Part shown: positions 32,707-44,843 of the stretch, piece after piece | How the letters are laid out: every line of letters starts with the position of its first letter | How positions within the stretch are numbered: the first letter of the stretch is position 1 | Source: Rhodosorus marinus | Lineage: Eukaryota > Rhodophyta > Stylonematophyceae > Stylonematales > Stylonemataceae | Assembly (NCBI GenBank): GCA_029953675.1 | Contig: JAMWBK010000010.1 | Location: forward strand, 963,501 to 1,027,500 | Direction of reading: 5' to 3' | Length of the DNA: 64,000 nucleotides | Position numbers and translations under genes: made by a program | The notes under the pieces: generated by a model | What the model was told of the DNA's origin: nothing | Seen by the model: only the letters and a program-made list of their open reading frames with translations | Databases searched by the model: none

Positions 32707-35045
32707 CTTGCGCGTCCCTCTCCTGGGTCCTTAAGAGCTTCGCCTTCACATTTTGCTCCCTCCTTGCTCATTCTTTGCAACGTTCTTGCCCTGGGTGTCC
32801 TATCCTGTGTACGGCCGTAGCCTTTATAGTTTTCACCAGTTTCATGCTAACTGTAGTTCGCGGGATTAGTGACAATGAGTTGCCCTTCTATGCAACGTTC
32901 AATCTTGACTGATTGGACCAGAGTCCTCTACTTCGCAGGACGCTAGTACTACCCAAACTCTAGATGGTGGGAATGCCGCTGCGCGTGGCCCACGGCGTCA
33001 TGCAGTACTCATCGCAACGAGAGAATGGTGCTGATTTCAGCCTTAGTTCCTGCGACAAGTGCCGATCACACTAGTCCTCCGAGGACTATGTTCGACGACT
33101 GTATTCGACGGCTAAGACTCTGAGAAGGAAGGTGGCTACCGATTTCAGGAAGCCCACCAGTACATCACAGCACCGGCAAACAATACGTCATTGACGTGCA
33201 CATCAATCATTTCATCTTTGTCCCTTATGGTGGAGCATTTGGACGGTTTGACCTAGTACAACCGTGTTTCTTGCTGAAGTTCTACAGCATGTTGAGCGCA
33301 AAGGTGAGGCTTTGAGTTCGGTGCGGGAAGCAATCAGTCGTAAGATATCGGGTGGTAATGCGCGGGTGGTAGCGAATGCGTGGGCACGCGATTCGTGTCC
33401 ACATAGTCGTTTTCCCTTGGATTCTGTTTACTATCCCTGAGAGGGGGGTCCTTACCTTTTCTGCTTATTTTAGATACGTTTAGCGACATAATCTGTGCTT
33501 CACCGAAGGTCCCTGAAGCTTTCCAGCTGGCTCGTCCACCAACCCTCGGGAAGCAGGAAACCTGCTCTCCATCAACGTAATGAATTTCAGTTGAATAATT
33601 TGGTTCCAAAGCGGAGTAGAATTTTCTTCATAATACAAATGTGCTTCGACATATATTTTTTGGGTTACGAAGAAGATCCGATTGCGGCATATTTGCATGA
33701 ATTTAGAAAATATTTGTCAAGCGGCAGGTCATCCATCCTGTATGCGGCTCACTCTTGAAGATTAGTACCGGATTGGGGCGTACGATAAGATTACTAATCA
33801 CTAACTTCGAGAGCATTCTGGATAAAATTCGATGGCTGAATTTTTCTCTTGAGCAAAGGGGCTTGTCCTAGGCTTTGATATCTCGATGGCAGGGTAAAAA
33901 CTATATACAAAGAAGTTTCTGTAAAATTCGTAGCTTGTACCCGTGGCTCAAAACCAGTATGATAAAGAGACGTGCTCATCGAGAAATTCGATGTGTTTAC
34001 ATTCAATCCAATGCTACCCCTCCCTTTCGTTGGGAATATAGGATCCTTAAAGACCGCATGGGGCCCCTCAGACGCTCATTTCTACATTGACGAGGAACCA
34101 GAGGAGGGGGATCAGCATTCTTTTTTACCACACCATCCATACTATACATGATCTCAAAAATATTTGAAAACTCTCGATCTAACCCTTTAACCGATATTAG
34201 CCGAACACATCAGAAACCCTCCCAGAGAGCCCCTTTTCCCCCCCTCGTCCCGAGTCTCTCCAAGCACGGTAGCCCCTGAAAAAATCCTAAAAAAGAAGAA
34301 TGCGTGATTGCGCAGAGAGATATCGACCGCTTGGTAAACTACCTTCAATGTCGGAGACTATCTTAGGGGTATATGAGTACAAACCAGAAAACTCCATAAC
34401 CTGAAATATATTTGAATTTAAACCCCCAAATGGGCTCCTAACCAGTTTGCTTGCTGATAATTGATCGAGATACTTTTTTTTTAAGAAAGGGCAGGGGTGC
34501 GGGTTGGGGGAAGAGAGTCGAAGGCTAATGCGGGGTTTTCTATCGAGAGGGGAGGATGGTGCCGGAGGATGAAGCCGGAGGGATGGGAAGCTTCGGGGAT
34601 GGTTCGTTAACAACATAGACTTGTTTCTTTCTCAGGTTGTGTCTACATTCTGGAGGTATACAAGGTAGCAGAGTACATGAAGGTGGAGCTGGGCCGGAAG
34701 CGGGACTGAAGAGGGGCTTCTTTTTTTCTTCTGTGTGGGACATATTGTGTTTGTCAGAGCTAGTTGTGGTTTTGCAAAGGCTTGACGGCCCTCGGTTAGG
34801 GTTTAACTTAGTTTTGGGGGGGGGGGTGGAGGTGGAGGTGGATTTTTTTTTGGCAGTGTGTGCTTTTTTGTTTTGAGTCGGCTCATCTTATGCTGCTGTG
34901 TATGTTTCAGTATATACTTCTGAAAGCATTTGGACCCGGGTTTTGAGGAGGGGTGTCCGCCGGCCGGGGAGGGGGTGGGGTGTGTTAGGAATTCAATTTC
35001 GGGAAGTGGGTGGCTGCGGGTCGGTGTCCGAGACGAGCTGTGGTT

Positions 35046-36491
35046 ATGTCGAAGTCAGCTGAACAGGCTGGTGGGGAGGAGAGTATAGATCAACCGCGGG
35101 GTCAGGAGGAGGGCAGTGTGGACGAGGATGTGGATTGGGCTGATGATTACGAGGATGATCGACCTGATCCAGGAGTTGAAGAAGAAGCAGTAGCCGGGAC
35201 AGAAGAGATCCCGGAAGCAGACGACTGGGCGGATTCGGAGCATGAGGATGAACCTAATCCTGTTCACGAACCCGCTGCAGAAACCGCCGAGGACAATGGT
35301 ACTTTAAATAAAGCAACTCAAGATACTAACAAAGCACTTGAAACGGTGACGATTGATGATTCCCCGGACGATGGAGGCAAAACTTCCGGAACAAATCCAG
35401 AGGTGAGTCAGCGCAACCTAGCAACCTGCTTGAGCTGCGTTGAGCACAATTCTCGTCGTTCCGTCGCTGACTGTCTCTGTTGTATAAATCTCCAAGGACC
35501 TGAGCGAGTCGTCAACAGACCCGTACTCCAAGGGAAATTCGAGGAGGGGAGGGCAAGGATCTCCGCATATGTCGAAACGTCAACAGAAACCTTTGATTCT
35601 GCACATCAGCAACTTCGCTCCAACTCCTGTACATATCGCGAAGCAGAACATATTGGCAATTCTCGGGAGTGTGCAATACAGCGGTATCCGCCCTTCAACA
35701 AACAAGGATGGACTGGTGAGTGGTCGTCCTTCAACCTTACGATAGTGTCTAGGTCCGTCGTACTGGAGTATTTGAGGTTTACATCGCGTAGTACCGCCCC
35801 TCGGCTTCCGAAGAGTTTGTCGGAGGCTTAAGCCACCGCTGCAAATGTTCTGTTTTTAGGCGAGAGCTCTATACATTGATGTTGCAGATGAAAAGGATAT
35901 GGAATCCGCTTTGCGGCTGGACGGTACAGATTTCCAAGGTCAAGGCCTCCGCATTAAGCAAGCAGATCCGCCGCAAACGAACAGAAAGTAGGTAACAAGC
36001 ATACGTCATCTATCTTCGAATATGGGATCCATCCCATAGGCGTCGCAGTTTCTGACCCTAGAGTGGCTCGCCTCGTACTAGGAACTGGGACGGGAAACGA
36101 TACGGTTCAAACGAGGGACGAGATAATTATCGTCGCGATTCAATCAGGTCTCAGAGTTCATTCCATGGGAAAAACAGCACAAGGCCTCCCCGGAGCACAA
36201 GGGGAGTAGATGGCGGTCGAGGAGTCGAGAAGTAAGGACTTCTTTGCAAATTCTAAAACGAAGGCTCCATATGTCCCTTGCACCACCCAAATTCTCATAA
36301 GCCGATTGTGTGTGATTCGTAGGTGGAATAGGAGGAACCCTTCTCGATCGCAGGACGACTTTATCCAAGTCGACGGTTACCAGTCTCCTGCAGCGAAGCA
36401 ATTGCAAGAACCGCCTAAGAAGGACCCCAATTTGGAGAGGCAAACCAGCAACACGTTCGCCTTACTGCTTCAGGAAGATGGAGATGAGTGA
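35046..36491 (+). CDS. RRM RNA-binding protein, eIF4B/eIF4H-like
   Basis: Five exons encode 340 residues: 35046-35402, 35497-35715, 35860-35987, 36082-36231 and 36323-36491. The N-terminal 120 residues are acidic and disordered, with DWADDYEDD and DDWADSEHEDE motifs. One RRM follows at about residues 148-232: RNP2-like LILHISNF, a helix (VHIAKQNILAILG), RNP1-like strand ARALYIDVADEKDMESALRL and GQGLRIKQADPP. Then comes an Arg/Asp/Gly/Tyr-rich stretch (NWDGKRYGSNEGRDNYRRD). The C-terminus reads SNTFALLLQEDGDE. Acidic region, single RRM and Arg-rich DRYG-like tract is the architecture of eIF4B/eIF4H, cofactors of the eIF4A helicase in translation initiation. That assignment is by architecture, not by a diagnostic motif. 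The ATG at 35046 follows a non-ATG in-frame stretch. Confidence 0.75.
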
Positions 36492-36892
36492 ATCAGTCCT
36501 GGTTGAAGCTCCTAATCTGGCATCTGCTGAGGTTGGTGGCGGACGTACAAGCAGTGCACGTCGCAGAGCGACTCCACTTCAGTTCGTGAACAGAGCCGAT
36601 TACGTTTCAAGAGCTTCCAGCAGCACTGTTGAGCTACCGTATGCTACACTAGAAGAGGGTATTGTCCAAGTAGATAATGTACAGGAACGGCGAATGGGAC
36701 CAAAGACTACTGAATGATTTTCTGCTCACGAGGCAGTAAGTGACTTGTGCACCCAACCTTGTCGAGCGAGCAACGCTATGCTACTGCTTTGGTTTGTTCC
36801 AGGGGAAGATGGGATGCTAGGAGTCCCACAGCATGATAATCGAACAAAAAATAGTTGTTTAATTTTTGCAATATTAGAATACAGCCAGCTTG
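36492..36892. other. 3' region with second open frame
   Basis: Directly downstream, and overlapping the stop of the RRM gene, another frame is open from an ATG at 36478 to 36717 (MEMSESVLVEAPNLASAEVG...). It has no recognised motif and is probably 3' UTR, though it could be an alternative last exon. Confidence 0.35.
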
Positions 36893-37279
36893 TTAATAGT
36901 CTTGAGAAGCAGAATCCTTCTCCTTCTTCTTCGGTGTAAGGACAGAGTGGATATTGGGCAGAACACCGCCTGCGGCAATGGTAACTCCACCTAGCAGCTT
37001 GTTGAGCTCCTCATCGTTCCTCACGGCGAGCTGGATATGTCTAGGAATAATTCGGCTCTTCTTATTATCTCGCGCGGCATTACCAGCAAGCTCCAGCACT
37101 TCTGCTGTCAAGTACTCCAAAACTGCAGCCAGGTACACGGGGGCTCCAGCTCCAACACGGTCAGCATACCCCCCCTTCCGCAGATGCCTGTGGATTCTTC
37201 CAACCGGGAACTGCAGACCAGCCTTCTTCGTCCTCGAAACTGCGCTCTTCTTCTTTCCTTCAGCCGCCTTCGGTGCCAT
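36893..37279 (-). CDS. H2AX: Histone H2A, H2A.X type
   Basis: An intronless gene encodes 128 residues of a complete histone H2A. It has the basic N-tail ([20 protein letters not shown]), the family signature [57 protein letters not shown], and acidic-patch and docking segments through [11 protein letters not shown]. It ends in SASQDY. The terminal Ser-Gln-acidic-aromatic motif is that of H2A.X, whose serine is phosphorylated by PI3K-like kinases at DNA breaks. As the C-terminus is the only copy here, this gene may serve both as canonical H2A and H2A.X. No H2B gene is adjacent. The upstream 200 bp are A/C-rich, with a TATATCC-like element near 37475. Confidence 0.97.
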   Translation of the reverse strand: MAPKAAEGKKKSAVSRTKKAGLQFPVGRIHRHLRKGGYADRVGAGAPVYLAAVLEYLTAEVLELAGNAARDNKKSRIIPRHIQLAVRNDEELNKLLGGVTIAAGGVLPNIHSVLTPKKKEKDSASQDY

Positions 37280-37464
37280 CTTTCCTCAAAAAAAAAACAA
37301 AAAACACACACACAAAAAACAACAACTAAAAACAAAACGAAACAAAGCAAAACCGAATTGACCCTTCTCCAAAAAAAAAACACATAAACAACGAACAAAC
37401 CCTTCAACCTTACAACAAGCCTCCAGAAACCTCCCCACCCTCCTCTCCTCCCAACTCTTCTCTC

Positions 37465-37490
37465 ACCAGTCCTTATATCCCAGATCAATC
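37465..37490 (-). promoter_or_regulatory. Possible TATA element of H2A
   Basis: The minus strand reads GGGATATAAGGAC about 195 bp upstream of the H2A start codon. The distance would imply a long leader, so this is tentative. Confidence 0.3.
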
Positions 37491-38059
37491 CCATTCATCG
37501 CAAGGCCATCGTCAAAGCTCTATCCATCAAAAAAAGACATCAAAACATACACAAAAGCAATAGTTCCGTTAATATTTTCCACTTTTGCTGAATGAGGCGA
37601 CATGTACTTGGTCAGCCAATCATATCGCTTAAAATCCCGCCAGTCGCCAAGAGATTACGAAAGTTAAGTTTTACGTAGTTTTTGAAAGCGAGTGGCTTAA
37701 GTTTTTCTAATTTAAAAATCCACATGGCGTAAAATTTTTTGATTTGTTTTTTTCGAGCGGTCGTTCCTATCCAAGTGGTAATGGATTGAAATTCAGTCAT
37801 TATTATTGACAATGAGGTCGTGAGCGGTTTTGGACAGTGTTGGCCTTTTTTGGATGAATCTGGGACCGTTTGGGTCAGATTGTGCTGAAATCGGCAGAGA
37901 TTTAGTGGTGGCGAGTTATGAGGCAACACTTCAAGAAGTTGAGGCATTGAATGGGACATGCCAATCCTCCACGCCTACGCCTCCAAGAGCTGATACAACT
38001 AGGAACGATTCAAGCGGGACATCACGATAATGGCAGAGACGGACGAGCTCAGTTCATGC

Positions 38060-38150
38060 AGTTCACGGTCGTCACGGAGCGCCTTTGAATACCTAGTATG
38101 GGCCGTCAATGATCTTCACGCATCGAGCCTTTGGTAAGTAGATGCCTCTC
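38060..38150 (-). repeat. Dispersed repeat, copy B
   Basis: Partner of copy A, about 6.3 kb away. It sits alone between histone H2A and exportin-1, with no other recognisable transposon feature around it. Confidence 0.6.
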
Positions 38151-38678
38151 AGAGTGGATCTCGTCCCCGACATGAACCTCTCTCCCTCATGAGAACGGAA
38201 GGTGTGATGTTTTCGGCATTAATCGCTAACGGTTTACCTCATCCGCCATTGTCCAGCCGGTCTCGGACATAAACGTATTGATAAACTTCAAACGCAGTTT
38301 TGATGAGCAGGAGAGTCCATCGCTCAGAACATCGTTAGAATAGTTCGAATTTCCGTGCTTTTAGTGCTTAAAAAGAGTTTCGTGTCTCTCTCGCTTTCAA
38401 TGAGGGAAAGCGAGAAAACGTTCCTGTTTATTCTGCGGTCTTCTCGATTGCTGAACGAGTACGCTGCGGTTCGGCGAAGGTGGCATCCACCTTAGGCAAA
38501 GTGCTTACAACCCCGAGATTTCGCGCTGATTAGGTGCAGGGTTCCCCAGTTGTATACAGTTTACGGATCGAGCCACAATGTCAAAAGCTCTTGCTAGGAC
38601 TCTGCCATGTTCTCATCGTTTCCTAGAGGAGCAACAAGACCCTGCGACACGAGACAAAGGGGAAAACGTTCCTCAGAC

Positions 38679-41600
38679 TTAGTGGGCGGCTTCAAAATTT
38701 CCCTGAGAAACTGGATGACCTACTGGAGTGCTCTTCAGCCTCTCCTGCTCTTCCTGTTGTTTCTTTTCTAATTCTGCCTTTCGCTCCTCTTCGAAGAGAT
38801 CAGTATTGTCCCCACTGCCGAACTCCTTCGTCTGAATCAGAAAATCTCGCAGATGACCCTTGAAGATCTTCGTGTTGCCCAAGCTTTCGAACATGTTTCT
38901 GACCACTGCCTGCACTTGCGCCCTCGTCAAGTTCGGAAATGCGGTTGTCAGCAGCGTCTCCATGTGGTACACAACGAACTGTCTGCTATTCGGCGGGTTT
39001 CCGCTGTTCGCAACCTCCTCAGGATTATCCGGGTTCCACATCGGCTCCGTTACCCTCCCTGCTGCAACCACTGACAACAGATGCATCAGAACCTGCGCTT
39101 GATACTTGAAGCCGGGTCTATGCAAGGTGTCGGTCAGTACACTCAGGATATCGTTGAGCACTAGCCTGAAACACATAGTATAAAAGTATGTCACGAACGC
39201 GCTCTTGTCCACATTTTCAAGCAGCTCTATAAGCAACATCAGCCCGGTCTCCGCGACATTGCGCTCCGTGTGCTTAAATGCCCACACGATTGCATTGATT
39301 ATCAGCTTAAAATCAGCCTCTGCAGCAGCAGGATTGTCGTCGAGGTTGAAGAATTCGTTGAAATTATACTGGTTTATGGCTCGGAGCAGCTTGAAAAAGT
39401 TGAGTCTTGCCTCGGGAAAGTCCTCAAAGTTGGTCTTGATCATCTCCAACGTGCACGCGAAAAGAGATTTGAAGATAAGCCTGACAGCACCCACGGGCAG
39501 TCCTTTCGAGAACTTTATGACTTGTGCGAAAAGGGAAAGGACTTCGGCATCTCTCGTTTCCGGAACCGAGTTGTAGTAGTCGCCAAGGATGGGTTCAGTC
39601 ATCGGCTCGATTAGCGTCTGCATAGTGACCTCCTTGTTACTCCCATCGTCATGGGCGTAGAAGGCCTCTAACAACCGAATAACCTCTTTCTTCACAGCCC
39701 GCATGCTCCTCGCATCTGCAGACCTGGTCATCACCGGGCCCATCGTCTTCACCATCTCGGAAAGCGCCTTCGAAAACGTTACGTACACGTTCAACATCTC
39801 CGGAAACATCCATTTCAACTGGACGTAAAAAGGCACGCCAAGCGATTTCGCTACCCGAGTATTCGTTTTCAAAATGTTGACAAGCTTCTTCCTAACCTCG
39901 CGGTCTTGGAATACCTCAGGGCCAACGCTTGCTTTGTAGATTATATCCTGCCATGTTTCATTTGGGAGCTTGAACAACTTCAGCACTTGCTGATTGCAGT
40001 TGTCCCAGTTAGTCGGCTCCGCAAGTATGCACCCGCAGGACTCGTAAAATGAATGTATCTGATGCGGTTCCAGCTTCTCGATGATCCCAGGGAGTCCCAA
40101 AATAATTTCGTCAATGAAGGGTCTGTTTTCACCCTGTTGCAGGGTGACAAACTTCTTCCGACACTTTTGAGCGATTTTCATGAACGTATCGCAGGCCATG
40201 TCCTAGTAACATTGTCGACAGAACGTTAGCATAATTGGGAGACGTTCAAAAAAGAACGAGCCTGAAAAGCATACCTGTACTCCAGGATGGGTCTCAAGCA
40301 TGAACTCAAACTGCTTGTTCACCACAGTCTTCAAAAACTTCCAATGGGCCCGGAGAAAGCGAGGGTATTGTCCCACGACGTACATGATGTTGCTCGCAAC
40401 AACTGCCTTGTTGTCTTTCCCCCTCACGATCTCACAAAGCTGTAGGAGCTCTTTGATCACGATGACGAGAAACTTTTTCTCCTGAGCTTCCGTCATAGCG
40501 CCAGAAATTGATCCCACAGCCCAGCATAGAGTGTTCAGGTTATGCCAAGACCATTCAGTTCGATCCATCTGTGCCGCAAGTTTCTTCAGCATAATCCTGT
40601 CTGTATCTTCGCTGTCCAAGTGTGTCAAGTACACCAGGATTTCTTTCATCGTTCTGTACAACGCGATGGTGTCTGTATCTTTCGATGTCTCGCGGACGAT
40701 CTCCCCGTTCTCATCCTCCACGATAAGAACCTCCTCGGGCTTGGCCATTCGGGAGATCATAACCCGTCGCAAATCTGAGCAAATTGGTGCGAACAATTCC
40801 TTTCGAGAAGTGCCTGGAGAGTGCACAGCAGACACCAGTTGCAAACCCGTCTGGACAACCCTGGTGGAGTAATACAAATCGTTGGAAAAGTTATGCCACC
40901 ACTCAACACACGCTTTGAAAACCTCCACATCGTTCACAGTCGAAATTTTCAACATATATTCCATTCCAGTCTGTGAGACAGAGCAACATGAAGCGGGCAA
41001 GCAACATTAGATCCTGCACTACACTGACCGATCCACCGGTTAATCAAGAGGGAAATCAAGTTACCTTCATCCCGGCGATGTGATCCGCATCTCCGGATTC
41101 CAAGATCTGCAGATGTCCCTTAAAGAAGCCGTTGAAGAAAAGAGCCAAGTCCATCACAAAAGCTTGAGTATCATCATCAGCTTCCTCGTAGGCACTGGCA
41201 ATATCCGTCGTCACTGGTACGATGTTGGAGAGCTGACTTATAAATAGCATGTAGAGCGTGGAAAACCGATTGTCATAGAGACCTCCCACAGCAAGGGAGC
41301 CAATCTCTACAAGGCACTTCAAAGATGGGCTTCGAAGAGCCGCCACGCTTAAATAAGATGTTAATGTCTCTATTAGTTCTGTTTCGAAAATGTAGCCGAG
41401 CGGAATCCAGACAAGAAACTTCTCCAAAGTTTGCAGCGTTGAAACCAGAAGTGACGGTTTGGACTCTGAGAGGCTTGCTGACTGACTGAAGACGAACTGG
41501 CAGAGCTCGAAAACTTGAGAAAACTCGTCGTTGAACTGGTTTTTCAAATGGATCGTTTTCTCTTGTGTCATCTGGCCCGAGGAAAACTGAAAGACCTCTT

Positions 41601-42593
41601 CGCTGAGGAGAGCGAGAATTCTTAGATTGTTTTCGCACTGTGATGTAGAGGTCCGGGAGGCTCCCACGATCTCGGCTGTGAAATTCCGCCAGTTGTTTGG
41701 CCATTCCTTCCAAGTGGCAACAAAGAAAATGCAGGCTTAGCGAACGTATGAGTATGTAGGGCAAAGGCGAACTGCAAAGTATCCACGACCGGGAGAATTG
41801 AAACACAAAATTCAAAGAGTTCACGCAAGTGACGCTTCGTTACCTGCTTGACAATCTGAACTAGAACCACGTTCAGCTTTTGCACGTAAACTTGCTCTTT
41901 GTGCAGAGCGGCTTCATCTGATGAGATGCTTATGACCTGGGAACAACAATGAAATCTCGGGTTTCAGGACAAGCAGATTGAAGACAACTCTGAAGGACGC
42001 AGGCCGTTGCGTGCTACTTTCTCGACAGTACACTGTGTTCGGAGATATAGAAGCAACGAGGTTGTTCATCTGATAATTCTAAAAATCAGGATTCGCTGGC
42101 TCGTACCTTGCCAACGATAAAGTCACGAATTGACTCGCAGGTCTCCCTTGGCAAAGTCTTCCATCGATATCTTAATGGAGAAACAAAACCGCAGTCAGAG
42201 GACATATCCCACACACAGCCAGGCACAAGATATTCAAGGTACACACATACTTCACCATCTCTCCCAGAACTTGTAATCCGTAAAACTTTGCGAATGAAGA
42301 TGCTCCGGGATCGTCCAAGATCTTATCACAGCGCGCCCATCCCTCCGGGGTCTCAAGGAATTGAGTGAGTACCGCCTGTGCAGCTTTTTGCTGTCGCCAT
42401 GTTAAGATCAGTTGAACAAGGGGTTGTGTTTGGTAAGGTAGGCAGCGTCAGAACCCTCAGGCGGCCATGAAGCTGCTGATTCACATTTGATTACCTCATC
42501 AGCATTCTGCGACGTGTTCAGGACTTGGATCACTTGATCTAGTAGCGCGACAAACTCCTTGTCGGGAAGCGAGAAATCCAGGATCTTCTCCAT
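38679..42593 (-). CDS. XPO1: Exportin-1 (CRM1)
   Basis: Seven exons encode 1080 residues, the normal CRM1 length: 42495-42593, 42251-42375, 42107-42170, 41844-41936, 41065-41706, 40275-40970 and 38679-40202. The protein is the karyopherin that carries leucine-rich NES cargoes out of the nucleus with Ran-GTP. Family stretches include [20 protein letters not shown], the importin-N-like [76 protein letters not shown], the HEAT-repeat segment [19 protein letters not shown] and, near the C-terminus, [13 protein letters not shown]. The NES-groove region corresponds to residues encoded in the penultimate and last exons. All introns are GT-AG, 72-170 bp. The start is the first ATG before the conserved LDFS segment. 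Confidence 0.98.
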
Positions 42594-44843
42594 CTTTAAT
42601 CCGTGACCAGAATTCTGGCTTTTGAATGCCGCACGCAGACTTTTTTTAACCTGCCGTACAATCCAGAAGAAAATTGAACTCAGCATATATTAGGATGCGG
42701 CGGAGCGCAATACAGCAGTGTTTGCCGCTGTTGTGAAAGAAATTAAAGAGCAAATCGAATTCAAGAGGGCATATTTCAGCTCAGCTAGCCTCTATTCATT
42801 CTCAAATGAAGTACGTAGCTGATAGAATACAGCACCAACAGTAGAACGTATCAAGTCGCAAAACCCACCTCCAAATCACTCAATCACCCGATCCTTTCCA
42901 AAAACCGATCCCACTCTACCCTGCAAACTCAGTCTTCGGTCCCTCCCAAACCTCTCAACTCTCATCCTTTCCACCCTCCCGCCTCCAACCACGAAATCCA
43001 CCGGAACCATCAAGGAAAAACACCATTCACTTTTCCTCAGCACTACCGCAAAACAATCTCCAAATCTATGTAGAAACTAAATAAACCAAACAAGGTTGAA
43101 ATTTTTCCCCTTCCCTTCCCTCCCCTAAAATACACAAAGGATGAAAAGCCTAGAACGGTTCAAAAAGACCACCTACCCTAGGCCTCCCTCTCTCTTACCC
43201 TATGATCGTCTGCCTCCCCCACTCATCAGAATCCTGCTCACACCCCAGCCATCATCACCAGCTAACTCAAATACCAAGCTCTCTCAAAAAGGCCCCACCC
43301 CAACCCATCCTCAAAAAAACAACCAAAAACACTCCCAAAGGTCCATCATGTGCTCTATACGAACCCCGATACATAAATACGGAAACGTTACCATAATATC
43401 ACTAAACGACTTATAATTCAGTCAATATACATTATTTAGTTTTAATTTAGACTTCTCAATCAAAATATTACTGTTTAATTGGATTGGGACATGGTACTAC
43501 CAGCGGCCAATAATACCATCATCATTCTTCAGAAGAATTAGAAAATCAAGTTTTCGCGTCCAAAAGTACAGCTTCTATTTTCGAGAAAAAGGAGGGGGGA
43601 CCCCTCATTGTATTTTTTCGTGTTTCTAGAGAACTTGTGGGCGCTTTTTTGTCATGTGGGAGTTTTTGAAATAATTTTAGTCCGTCCCAGGTTCTGAATT
43701 TGAAACATTTTTTTGCTCGATATTGAGGCAACGGGATTTTATAAAGGATTTTGATGCCGTATTTAGGAATATGGTTTAGATTTGGACGATACGGTTTAGA
43801 TTAGGGTATGGAGGATGATGGTTTTTTCTTTTCTTCTTTTTTTTTTGGGGGGGGGGGGTGGGGAGTGCTATGGGATGGAATCTTTGTTGATTGATGGTGG
43901 CGTGGACTTGGAGGTTTCAGGAACCGTTTCAAAGCCTGAGATGCGAGTGGAGCTGGTGCAAGCTAGAGCCAGATTGAGTTATCTCTGTACGTCTCTGAGA
44001 ACGAGTTTTTAGAGTTTTCCGCCTCTACCTGTAAATTGTGCCTGGAGACGTCGTTGGACGGGCTACAAGAGTATGCCAGCTCTAAACTGTAGCCAACAGC
44101 CCTTTATCAAATGTCTTCTCCCGTTCTGACGGGATGAGACTGCTGACACAGAGAAACCACCCACCTAGTCTAAACCGGTTCGTTGGGAATGCTGCGCCTT
44201 CTGATTTGCTTGGCGAGGTTCCTTTTTCAACACCGTCGAACATCATAGACCTCCACGTCCTCAAAACCCAATAACTCCTCCTGCAAGTATCTAATCGACT
44301 GCTCCGTCGGGCCCATTGCAGCCACGGGCGCTCCCTTTCTAGTCCATGCACCCTACCCTATCAAAGCGCAATAGAAAGTCCCCAGTCTTCTTCGCTCAAT
44401 CACACTTCTGCTTCTACAACACATTTTGAACCCCACCTCCCCCCCCTTTAAAAAATAATCCACATTCCACAAGTGTCTCTCGAAAATTCGTACTATAGAT
44501 CATTCTCCGGGCGCATTTTTTGGATGCATGAAAGTTTCTCTATTCTCAAATTTACGCGGGAAAAAAGTTTTTCAATCAAAATAAATATTGAATGATGTAA
44601 ATTAAATAAACATGCCAATCGTTTCCGGAGTACCATAGGCCATTGTTGTCTGTGGCCGCAGGGAAAGTTTCACTTTTTTTGAAAGGTCTTGATTTTAGAG
44701 GATATGGGTTTCTGGTAATCCTTACGTTGATGATGTTGCATTTTTAAAGGCCAACTGCTGGGAGGAATGGGGAGTAAACCGGCATGTAGAAGACCGAGTT
44801 GGACACATTTGCTCGTATTGACATCCTGGCTGAAGAAGATAGA
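42594..44843. other. Intergenic with candidate short exons
   Basis: 42,870-43,350 is C-rich on the plus strand, consistent with the leader or promoter of CRM1 read from the other strand. At 43878-44092 two overlapping plus-strand frames look protein-like (MESLLIDGGVDLEVSGTVSK; SENEFLEFSASTCKLCLETS), each ending within 150 bp. They may be two exons of a small gene, but no clean junction was found. 44,400-44,600 is AT-rich. Confidence 0.4.

Larger units (their letters stand above)
27188..35045. other. Gene-poor tract with decayed transposon sequence
   Basis: About 7.8 kb without a gene I can support. All open frames are short and unrelated to each other. 27,200-28,500 is C/A-rich then AT-rich. 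29-31.7 kb and 33-34.6 kb are featureless mixed sequence. Relics of a Copia-type retrotransposon lie at about 31.7-32.7 kb. The final 500 bp (34.5-35.0 kb) are strongly G-rich on the plus strand, like the leaders of other genes here, and probably hold the promoter of the RRM gene. Confidence 0.55.
37280..38678. other. Intergenic, H2A promoter and repeat
   Basis: The first 220 bp form an A/C-rich H2A promoter or leader. The rest is mixed sequence containing dispersed repeat copy B. No gene was recognised. Confidence 0.5.

Noticed and set aside
37108-37494. 128-residue minus-strand frame overlapping the H2A start
   Set aside because: Cys/Val/Phe-rich low complexity from the A/C-rich promoter; the true H2A frame overlaps it.
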